From Lentzea sp. NBRC 105346 (lineage in GTDB: Bacteria > Actinomycetota > Actinomycetes > Mycobacteriales > Pseudonocardiaceae): a stretch of DNA of 64,000 nucleotides. A program made the position numbers and the translations under genes. The notes beneath the pieces were generated by a model. The model did not search any database, was not told the DNA's origin, and saw nothing but the letters and a program-made list of their open reading frames with translations. How positions within the stretch are numbered: position 1 is the stretch's first letter; the number at the start of each line of letters is the position of its first letter. Positions 1-6,143 of the stretch are shown piece after piece. The stretch covers positions 217,226 to 281,225 of the forward strand of contig NZ_BSTQ01000015.1 in assembly GCF_030269605.1 (NCBI RefSeq), written 5' to 3'.

Positions 1-1
1 C

Positions 2-202
2 GAGACCATGTCCTACGGCGAGCTGGCCGCCCTGATCGGCAGGCCGTCGGCGGCCCGCGCGGTCGGCCTGGCCAACGGCAAGAACCCGATCGGCATCATC
101 GTCCCGTGTCACCGGCTCATCGGGTCGAACGGCGGTCTCGTCGATTACGGCGGTGGCATCGAAACGAAGCGATGGCTGCTCTCACACGAACAAATTGATT
201 GA
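2..202 (+). CDS. ogt: Methylated-DNA--protein-cysteine S-methyltransferase, 3' end only
   Basis: Only the C-terminal part lies in the window; the reading frame is open at the left edge, so the ATG at 8 is internal. The enzyme repairs O6-alkylguanine by moving the alkyl group to its own cysteine. The visible part carries the family signature PCHR, with the acceptor cysteine inside VPCHRLIG, preceded by an ARAVG-like DNA-recognition helix and the NPIGIIVPCHR context. The tail GGGIETKRWLLSHE is typical of the Ogt family. A promoter-like sequence begins at its stop codon. Function is sure; the upstream neighbours cannot be seen. Confidence 0.95.
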   Translation, partial: ETMSYGELAALIGRPSAARAVGLANGKNPIGIIVPCHRLIGSNGGLVDYGGGIETKRWLLSHEQID

Positions 203-228
203 CGTCATCGCGTGTTGTGCGCAATGAT
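199..228 (+). promoter_or_regulatory. Possible sigma-70-type promoter for the leader/tRNA/ATP-grasp unit
   Basis: TTGACG at 199-204 (five of six matches to TTGACA) is followed after 18 bases by AATGAT at 223-228 (four of six to TATAAT). A transcript from here would cross the small frame at 259-348, the hairpin at 370-413, the tRNA-like sequence and the ATP-grasp gene. Assigned by pattern only. Confidence 0.35.
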
Positions 229-258
229 AAACGCCAACGGCAATCGAAAGGCCCAGCC

Positions 259-348
259 ATGACGAGCATGCGGATCTGCGTGACGCGACGAGGTGTCGCG
301 TTCACTCACGCGTGCTTGCCGCTGGCCAGCACGGGCTCCCCACCGTGA
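259..348 (+). CDS. Possible 29-aa leader peptide
   Basis: ATG at 259 is preceded by AAAGG at 247-251 with 7-nt spacing, and the frame runs 29 codons to TGA. The peptide begins MTSMRICVTRRG and contains two cysteines and an Arg-Arg pair. It sits between a promoter-like sequence and a strong terminator hairpin whose 5' arm starts 22 nt after the stop. That arrangement is what a transcription attenuator looks like, with the tRNA-like gene and the ATP-grasp gene downstream. It does not match a leader family I can name with confidence. It could also be a chance frame in a 5' untranslated region. Confidence 0.35.
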   Translation: MTSMRICVTRRGVAFTHACLPLASTGSPP

Positions 349-369
349 CGTCCTGAGGTCGTCGCGCCA

Positions 370-413
370 GGGAGCCGCCCGTCGGGATACCGACCAGGGC
401 GGCTTCCTTTATT
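370..413 (+). terminator. Intrinsic terminator or attenuator hairpin
   Basis: GGGAGCCGCCC (370-380) pairs with GGGCGGCTTCC (397-407), with one G.T pair, across a 16-nt loop, and is followed by the T-rich run TTTATTT. It ends the leader region and lies 20 nt before the tRNA-like sequence. Confidence 0.75.
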
Positions 414-432
414 TCGCGTGCATTGTTTTATT

Positions 433-505
433 GGTCGATGCGGCTGACTGGTGAGGCCGCCGCACTATTAATGCGGAGGACCGGGTTCAAGTCCCGGATC
501 GACTG
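433..505 (+). tRNA. Non-canonical Asn-like tRNA, anticodon ATT, no encoded CCA
   Basis: The 73 bases fold into a complete cloverleaf. The acceptor stem is 433-439 with 498-504 (7 bp, first pair G.U). The D stem is 442-445 with 455-458 and the D loop contains GG. The anticodon stem CCGCA/TGCGG encloses the loop CTATTAA (465-471). The variable loop has 4 nt. The T stem CCGGG/CCCGG encloses TTCAAGT, and the discriminator is G505. The anticodon loop equals that of bacterial tRNA-Asn (CTGTTAA) except for A34 in place of G34, so the anticodon would read AAU. Positions 8, 9 and 14 are G, C and G instead of the nearly invariant U8, A9/G9 and A14. No CCA follows. The gene ends 15 nt before the start codon of the ATP-grasp ligase, so the two look like one unit. 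I see the fold directly; a role outside translation is inference. Confidence 0.8.
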
Positions 506-520
506 CGAAGGAAAGACGCA

Positions 521-1243
521 ATGGTCCTGCTGATGCCGCGCCCGCTGCTGCCGCTGTACCAGGCCGCGCGAGCGCGGGGCATGGCCGTCGTCTCCACACC
601 GCCCGAGGGTGGCCGGGTGCACTACTACGGCGGTCCGCGCTACGCCGACCGCCTCGCCCTCGACCTGGCACTGCTGGAGCCGCCGGACGCGTGGCTGCCG
701 TCGTTGCCGTGGGAGCTGACGCGGCGCCGGATCGAGGCGATGACGCTCGGCGAAGCGCGGTCGCTGGAGGGGCCGGTGTTCGTGAAACCGCCGAGCGACA
801 AGGGGTTCCCGGCGCGCGTGTACCGCGGCGACCTGCCCGGTCTGCCGCACGACACGGCCGTGCTCGTGAGCGAGGTCGTCGAGTTCGCGGTCGAGTACCG
901 GTTGCACGTGCTCGACGGCGAGCTGCATACCGGGTCGCGTTACGCGACGTGGGGCCTGCTCGACCCGGCGCCGCTGGGTGCCGAGGCCGGGCGGCTGCGG
1001 GAGTTCGTGCGGGCGTTGCCGTCGTTGCCGAGCGCGGTGGTGGTGGACGTCGGACTGATCGGTCCGCCGGATGATCCGCGCGCGGATCTCGTCGTCGTGG
1101 AGGCCAACATGGCGTGGTTCTCCCAGCCATACCTGGGTGATCCCGGCCGGGTGCTCGACGTGGTGCTGCGTGCCGCCGGGCCGCGGGACGAGGTGTCCGC
1201 CGGAGACCGGCGGTTCGTGCGTCAGTGCCGGTGTGCGAGCTGA
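521..1243 (+). CDS. ATP-grasp domain ligase (R2K/DUF4343-like)
   Basis: A 240-aa protein. ATG at 521 is preceded by AAGGAAA with 7-nt spacing. ATP-grasp enzymes activate a carboxylate as acyl-phosphate and join it to an amine or thiol. Visible features are the FVKP strand with K89 and K94 (VFVKPPSDKGFPA), R127 in VEYRLHV, and the metal-ligand pair E194/N196 in VVVEANMAWFSQPY. One arginine and two lysines is the signature of the R2K clade, which includes eukaryotic CDC123. The protein is shorter than amino-acid ligases such as carbamoyl phosphate synthetase and lacks a separate N-terminal domain. It follows the unusual tRNA-like gene at 433-505 with 15 nt between them, so tRNA or an aminoacyl-tRNA is a plausible substrate. 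Its 3' end overlaps the convergent glycosyltransferase gene by 22 bp. The exact substrate is unknown. Confidence 0.8.
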   Translation: MVLLMPRPLLPLYQAARARGMAVVSTPPEGGRVHYYGGPRYADRLALDLALLEPPDAWLPSLPWELTRRRIEAMTLGEARSLEGPVFVKPPSDKGFPARVYRGDLPGLPHDTAVLVSEVVEFAVEYRLHVLDGELHTGSRYATWGLLDPAPLGAEAGRLREFVRALPSLPSAVVVDVGLIGPPDDPRADLVVVEANMAWFSQPYLGDPGRVLDVVLRAAGPRDEVSAGDRRFVRQCRCAS

Positions 1244-2310
1244 CTGAACCGGGCCGCCACCTTGGCGGGGGAGGGCATCGCGGAGATCTCCGCGCTGACC
1301 TCCTTCGCCGCCCGCGCCAGCCCGTTGTCGGTGACGAGCCGGCCCAGCAGTTCGGACGTGACCTCCGAGGCCCGCGCGGTCAGCCCGGCACCGCGGGCGG
1401 TGACAAGGCGTGCGTGCCGCGTGCGGTCACCGACACCGGGTTCGACGAGTTGCGGGACACCGGCGGTGAGTGCGGCGAGCAACGTGCCGGCGCCGCCGTG
1501 GTGCACGACCGCGGCACACCGCGGGAGCACACGCGGCAACGACACCCAGTCGACCCCGCGGACGTTGCCCGGCAACGAACCCGAGGGGCGGATGACGACG
1601 AACTCGGCGTCGACCTGGGGTGCCACCTTGAGCACGGCCTCCATCATGCGACCGCCGCCCGGTCCCGCGACCGTGCTGCGGGACACCAGGATCCGCGGCC
1701 GCTCCGGACGTTCGCGCAGCCAGTCCGGCGTGGTCCCGTCGCCGGCGTAGGGCACGAACCGCATCGGCCAGCCGCCGCTGAACTCGACGACGCTCGGCGG
1801 CGCCGTGCGGAGCACGGTGGCGGGCTCCGGGAAGGCGGTGCGGGGACGCATCCTGGTCAGGACGGCGGCCGTCAGCGTGGCGCCGTCGAACAACGAGATG
1901 TCGTGCACGACCGCGGGAATCCCGTGATGGGCGGCGACGACCGTGCCGGCTCCGGCGAGCGCGTCGTGCACGACGACGTCCGGCAGCCAGCGTTCGGCGA
2001 GCGCGAAGACGCCGGGCAGCATGTGTTTGCCGATGGCCGCGAACAGGTGCGACACGAACCGCAGGTCGCCTTCGCCGCGGAGTTCCGAACGCGCGGCCAG
2101 CGGATGGGCGAGCGAGGTGCGCAGCGCGAGGCGTCCCATGTGGACGGCCGGGACGACGTCCTCCACGGCGAGCCCGGACTCGCGGACCTTCAGGGCTTCG
2201 CCACCGGTCGCGAGCAGCACGTCGTGGCCGGCGCGACGCAGCGCCTGTGCCAGTGGTACCAACGGAAACACGTGCCCCAGCAGTGGAGCCGCAACGACCA
2301 GCACCCGCAT
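1222..2310 (-). CDS. Glycosyltransferase, GT1/UGT family (macrolide type)
   Basis: A 362-aa protein starting at ATG 2310, with a G-rich ribosome-binding sequence just upstream; a GTG three codons earlier is possible. Family members move a sugar from a nucleotide sugar to a natural-product aglycone. The N-terminus MRVLVVAAPLLGHVFPLVPLA is the GT-B acceptor-domain opening of macrolide and polyketide glycosyltransferases. The donor-binding motif HHGGAGT is near residues 268-275, followed by a GVPQLVEPGVGDRTRHA segment. The length is slightly under the usual 390-430 aa. It is the last minus-strand gene downstream of the lanthipeptide operon, after the SsgA-like gene, so a role in decorating that peptide is possible but unproven. 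No sugar-biosynthesis genes are nearby. Confidence 0.88.
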   Translation of the reverse strand: MRVLVVAAPLLGHVFPLVPLAQALRRAGHDVLLATGGEALKVRESGLAVEDVVPAVHMGRLALRTSLAHPLAARSELRGEGDLRFVSHLFAAIGKHMLPGVFALAERWLPDVVVHDALAGAGTVVAAHHGIPAVVHDISLFDGATLTAAVLTRMRPRTAFPEPATVLRTAPPSVVEFSGGWPMRFVPYAGDGTTPDWLRERPERPRILVSRSTVAGPGGGRMMEAVLKVAPQVDAEFVVIRPSGSLPGNVRGVDWVSLPRVLPRCAAVVHHGGAGTLLAALTAGVPQLVEPGVGDRTRHARLVTARGAGLTARASEVTSELLGRLVTDNGLARAAKEVSAEISAMPSPAKVAARFSQLAHRH

Positions 2311-2342
2311 GCCACCCACCCCCGGTGACCAGGCTAGCCGGG

Positions 2343-2747
2343 TTACTCGGCGAAGAGCCCCCGCAAGGCGCTGTCGATGTCGAGGAAATCGCCCTCGCGG
2401 CCGGGTGCGACCACGTCGTACGAGCTGTTCAGAAACGCCTGCAGACTACCGACCGGCACGTGGAAGACGGCGTGCTCGTCGTCGGAGTACAGCTCGAGGA
2501 TCGCGGCGCGCGCGGTGAACGGCCGCAGCCGCACGTCACCCTCGCCGGTCGCGGCCACCAGACCGTCGGCGAGCAGGTCGCGGCTCACCAGCCACACCGT
2601 GGCCTGGTCGGCCATGCGGAACGTCATCGAGACGGCGTGGGGTTCGTCGGCGCGGTAGCCGAGCTCGACCGGGACCGGCGCCGGGCGCCCGTCCGGTCCG
2701 ATGAACTCGAAGACGGTTTCGATGCCGACCCGCGTCGTGTTCGCCAT
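2343..2747 (-). CDS. SsgA-like sporulation and cell-division protein
   Basis: A 134-aa protein beginning MANTTRVGIETVFEF. The ATG at 2747 is chosen because GGAGAG lies about 7-9 nt upstream. SsgA-like proteins (SALPs) occur only in morphologically complex actinobacteria and guide septum placement and peptidoglycan remodelling during sporulation. The pattern VPVELGYRADEPHAVSMTF followed by WLVSRDLLADGL, a GEGDVRL strand and the C-terminal LDIDSALRGLF helix is characteristic. It lies 32 nt upstream of the glycosyltransferase on the same strand and 66 nt after the FAD oxidase. It is probably a housekeeping gene at the edge of the lanthipeptide region. Confidence 0.92.
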   Translation of the reverse strand: MANTTRVGIETVFEFIGPDGRPAPVPVELGYRADEPHAVSMTFRMADQATVWLVSRDLLADGLVAATGEGDVRLRPFTARAAILELYSDDEHAVFHVPVGSLQAFLNSSYDVVAPGREGDFLDIDSALRGLFAE

Positions 2748-2813
2748 GCGCCGCTCTCCGTCCGATCCCGTCGACATACTTCATCAGACGCACGGATGGT
2801 GGCCCAGATACGT

Positions 2814-4121
2814 TCAATCGATTTTCACGGACTGGGCGAAGTGGAAGACGTTTCTCGGGTCGTACCGCCGCTTCAGGGCCTTCAACCGATCAAGGTTCGC
2901 GCCGTAATAGCTGGTCAGCGGGTCGGGCAGGTTGGGGTCGGGAAAATTGGCGTAGCAGCGGCCGGTCCCGTGCGGGTGCAGTGTGCTCCAGCTCATGTCC
3001 AGCCACGCCAGCGCCTCGTGCCCGCGCCGGGCCGCGCCGACCGGTCCGACGAGCACCGTGTGCTTGACCAAGAACTTCGGCGTGCGGTGGGCGAAGGCGG
3101 CCTCTGCTGCCTTGTGCGCGTACGCGCCGCCCCACGGCGTGAACGCCACCTCGCGCAGTTCGCCGTGAACCCGTCCGGTGACGAACGTTCGCAGGAGATC
3201 ATCGATGGCGGTCGGCGGTATCTCTTCGTCGAAGAACTCGGTGCGGGCGGTGCACATGCCGGGCCGGTCGGTCGTGAGCGGGATGGCGACCGGGTCCAGC
3301 GCGGCCGCGTCCGCCGGGGTCGGGTGTCTGAGCGCGGCGTCCACCGCGTTGAGGTGCACGATTTGTTTTGTCGCCGGTTCTACGCCGATGCGGTCGAGCG
3401 CCCGTTCGTCGGGAACCGTGCCGATCAGGGTGATTTGGGGTTCCTCGTCGAGGTAGTCCGAGCCCCACAGGATCAGCTCGAGCGACACGTCGTCCGGCGC
3501 GTCCCACGGCCACTGCTGGATCAACGTCTTCGCGTGCCGCCATGGCCAGGTGAGGCGGACGTGCGTGCGCGGCGTCGATGGCACGGTCTCGAACACCGCT
3601 TTGGTGACGACGCCGAAGTTCCCGCCGCCCGCGCCGCGCAACGCCCACAGCAGGTCCGGCTCGTCGTCGGTGGACACGATGATGCCGTCCGCCAGCACGA
3701 CCTCGGCTTCGACCAGGTGGTCGCACGTCAGCCCATGCCTGCGGCCGTGACTACCGAACCCGCCGCCGAGCGCCACGCCGACCAGCCCGACGGAGGGGCA
3801 CGACCCGGCGGGCACCAGCCGTTCTCTTGGCGCGAGCACTCTTGCCAGCTCACCCGTGCGCACGCCGGCGCCGATCGTGACGCGCGTGCCGTTGGTGCTG
3901 ATTTCTGTCGCGGGCGACATGTCGATCACCAGGTCCCGGCTGCTGGAGTAGCCGGCGTTGCTGTGCCCGCCGCCGCGGATCGCGAACTCCCAGTCGTTGG
4001 CCTGTGCGATCTTCAGCGCTTCCGCCACGTCTTCCGCCGTGCGGCAGCGTGCGACGGTCTTCGGCAACACTTCTTCGGGGCGGCCGATGAACTGGTTGCG
4101 GGGCAACGTCGGCTCAAGCAT
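2814..4121 (-). CDS. FAD-linked oxidase of the berberine bridge enzyme family
   Basis: A 435-aa flavoprotein. The PCMH-type FAD domain contains RGGGHSNAGYSS with H53, the covalent attachment histidine, and AGSCPSVGLVG followed by GGGFG, with C108 as likely second covalent attachment point (bicovalent flavin). The BBE C-terminal domain ends with YYGANLDRLKALKRRYDP and NVFHFAQSV. Members oxidise sugars, alkaloids, phenols or peptide side chains with O2. No signal peptide is seen, so it acts in the cytoplasm. Its start overlaps the ABC transporter stop by 8 nt, so it belongs to the lanthipeptide operon and is a candidate tailoring enzyme. The substrate is inferred from context only. Confidence 0.9.
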   Translation of the reverse strand: MLEPTLPRNQFIGRPEEVLPKTVARCRTAEDVAEALKIAQANDWEFAIRGGGHSNAGYSSSRDLVIDMSPATEISTNGTRVTIGAGVRTGELARVLAPRERLVPAGSCPSVGLVGVALGGGFGSHGRRHGLTCDHLVEAEVVLADGIIVSTDDEPDLLWALRGAGGGNFGVVTKAVFETVPSTPRTHVRLTWPWRHAKTLIQQWPWDAPDDVSLELILWGSDYLDEEPQITLIGTVPDERALDRIGVEPATKQIVHLNAVDAALRHPTPADAAALDPVAIPLTTDRPGMCTARTEFFDEEIPPTAIDDLLRTFVTGRVHGELREVAFTPWGGAYAHKAAEAAFAHRTPKFLVKHTVLVGPVGAARRGHEALAWLDMSWSTLHPHGTGRCYANFPDPNLPDPLTSYYGANLDRLKALKRRYDPRNVFHFAQSVKID

Positions 4122-6060
4122 CGGCGTACATCCGTGCCTGCAGGTCGTGCAGCTCGGCGTACCGCCCGCGTCTTTGGACGAGCTCGTCGTGCGTGCCCTG
4201 CTCGGCGAGCTCGCCCTCGTGCAACAGGTAGATGCGGTCGGCGTGCCGCACGCTGGCGAGCCGGTGCGTGATGAGCACGACGGTCCGTTCCTCGGCGAGC
4301 GTCCGCAACGACTCGTAGACGGCGAACTCGGCCTTGGCGTCCAGCGGCGCGGTCGGTTCGTCCCAGATCAGCAGCGGGGCGTCGCGGAACAATCCGCGAG
4401 CGACGGCGAGCCGCTGCCACTGCCCGCCTGATAGCTCCAGGCCGCCGCGGAACTGCTTGGACAACAACGTCTCCCAGTGCTTCGGCAGTCTGTTGACGAC
4501 GTCGTCCGCTCCCGACTGCATTGCTGCTGTGGTCAGGGCCAGGTCTCCGGGATCTCGTCGGTCGTGCCTGCCGACGCGGACGTTGGCGCGAGCCGTGTGC
4601 GGCCAGCGGATCGGGTCCTGCAGCACCATCATCACTTTGTCCGCGACGCTCGCCCGATTCAGGTCGCGCAGGTCGTGGCCGTCCCACCGCACGTGGCCTT
4701 GCGTGGGGGAGTAGAGGCCGGCGATCAGTTTGGCGAGGGTGGTCTTGCCGGATCCGTTCTCGCCTACCAGGGCGATCGTCTGGCCGGGCTCGATGGCCAG
4801 GGACACGTCGCGCAGGGCCGGGGTGCCGCTCTCCGGGTACGTGAAGGTGACGCGCTCCAAGCACACCCGCCGCGAATCCACGGCTCCGCGGGCGCTGCCG
4901 TTGGCGCTGGCACGTGCGCTCACGCGAGCGTCCCCGCCGCCAGGGGGACCCCCGTTTTCAACTCTGCCAGATGGGTCTGACAATTCCGGGCCCGCGGACC
5001 CGTCAACGGCCCGCTCACCCCCCGAACGTGCCGCCTCCAGGAACGTCAAGTAGTCCCCGACATACATGCCCTGCTCCACCAACTGATTGGCGGCCAGCAC
5101 GAACCGGTTGAGCGCCGTAGTAGTAGCCCGGATAGCGATCACCGCGGTCCCGGCCACCGCCAGCGCCACCCACCCGCCGTGCACCATCAACCCGAGCACC
5201 AGATAGGTCACCGCCAACCCGGCCCCGGCCATAGCCCGCCCGGCCCCACGCACCCGCGCCTGAGCGACACCACGCCGAATGTCCTCGTCCCGCAACGGAT
5301 CCGCGACATCCCGGTACTCCGCCAGCACGAACGGCTCCGCCTGACAAGCCCGGATCTCCGCGGCGGGCTCCCGTTCAGTAGCCAGCGAGGACACCATCTG
5401 CACCCGCCGATCGAGAGTCACGGCCCGCGCCGCGGAAACATAAGCCAGCTGAGCCGACCGCTGCACGGCCCACCCGTCGGGCAGCACAGCCAGCAGCAGC
5501 ACGGGCAACAGCAGCGGATGCAGCACGGTCAGACTGCCCGCCGCGGCGACGATCCCGAGCAGCGACCCGATCAGCTCCACGAGGTTGTCGGCCGACCGTT
5601 CCAGGTAGAACAGCCCGCGGTCGCGCGCGCGGTGCATCTTGTCGTAGAACGCGGCGTCGTCGAACGCCGCCAGTTCCACCCCGAGACTCGCGCGGTACAG
5701 CCGTTCCTCGGCGACGCGCCGCACGGCAGGGGTGATGCGGGCGTGCGACAGGGCGACCCCGATGTCCATCAGGCCGCGCAGCCCGAATGCCGCGCCGACG
5801 ACCAGCACCGACGGCAGGGCCGCACCCACGCCGCCGGTCAACAGCGATGTGAGCACGTCCGTCGTGGCGAACAGACCGAACGCCGCGAAGAGCCCGGAGG
5901 CGACTTGCAGCACTAAAACCACCAGGGCCGGACGCGGTGCGGCCGCCCAGATCATCGACAGCACCGGCCCGGTCACCCGCGGCAGGTCGCGCACTACGCG
6001 GCGCGGTGCGGTCGTCTGTTCCAGCTGCCAGTAGGGGACGTGCAGCTCACGGTCGTCCAC
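4114..6060 (-). CDS. ABC exporter (fused permease/ATPase), probable lanthipeptide transporter
   Basis: 648 aa from GTG 6060, chosen because CGGAGGG lies 5-6 nt upstream; GTG 6093 is the longer alternative. The N-terminal half has about six membrane segments. The C-terminal nucleotide-binding domain has Walker A GENGSGKTT (lysine near 439), signature LSGGQWQR, Walker B LLIWDEPTAPLD and the H-loop VLITHRLASVRHADR. There is no N-terminal C39 cysteine protease domain, unlike bifunctional LanT proteins, so leader removal must be done by another protease. A low-complexity Gly/Ser/Ala/Arg stretch separates the permease and ATPase parts. It lies 83 nt downstream of lanM and overlaps the FAD oxidase start. 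Confidence 0.9.
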   Translation of the reverse strand: MDDRELHVPYWQLEQTTAPRRVVRDLPRVTGPVLSMIWAAAPRPALVVLVLQVASGLFAAFGLFATTDVLTSLLTGGVGAALPSVLVVGAAFGLRGLMDIGVALSHARITPAVRRVAEERLYRASLGVELAAFDDAAFYDKMHRARDRGLFYLERSADNLVELIGSLLGIVAAAGSLTVLHPLLLPVLLLAVLPDGWAVQRSAQLAYVSAARAVTLDRRVQMVSSLATEREPAAEIRACQAEPFVLAEYRDVADPLRDEDIRRGVAQARVRGAGRAMAGAGLAVTYLVLGLMVHGGWVALAVAGTAVIAIRATTTALNRFVLAANQLVEQGMYVGDYLTFLEAARSGGERAVDGSAGPELSDPSGRVENGGPPGGGDARVSARASANGSARGAVDSRRVCLERVTFTYPESGTPALRDVSLAIEPGQTIALVGENGSGKTTLAKLIAGLYSPTQGHVRWDGHDLRDLNRASVADKVMMVLQDPIRWPHTARANVRVGRHDRRDPGDLALTTAAMQSGADDVVNRLPKHWETLLSKQFRGGLELSGGQWQRLAVARGLFRDAPLLIWDEPTAPLDAKAEFAVYESLRTLAEERTVVLITHRLASVRHADRIYLLHEGELAEQGTHDELVQRRGRYAELHDLQARMYADA

Positions 6061-6143
6061 CGGGACCCTCCGAACGGGGAATGGGTAGCGCACCGCCGCA
6101 CGCGAGGTGGGGGTTGCGGCGGCGCGCTACCTGGAAGGCGAGG

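Noticed and set aside
203..432. T-box riboswitch upstream of the tRNA/ATP-grasp genes
   Set aside because: No T-box sequence or specifier stem is visible; the hairpin at 370-413 is a simple terminator.
433..505. Ordinary tRNA-Asn for translation
   Set aside because: Anticodon A34, missing U8/A14, G.U at 1-72 and lack of the usual Asn gene features argue against a standard decoding tRNA; kept as non-canonical.
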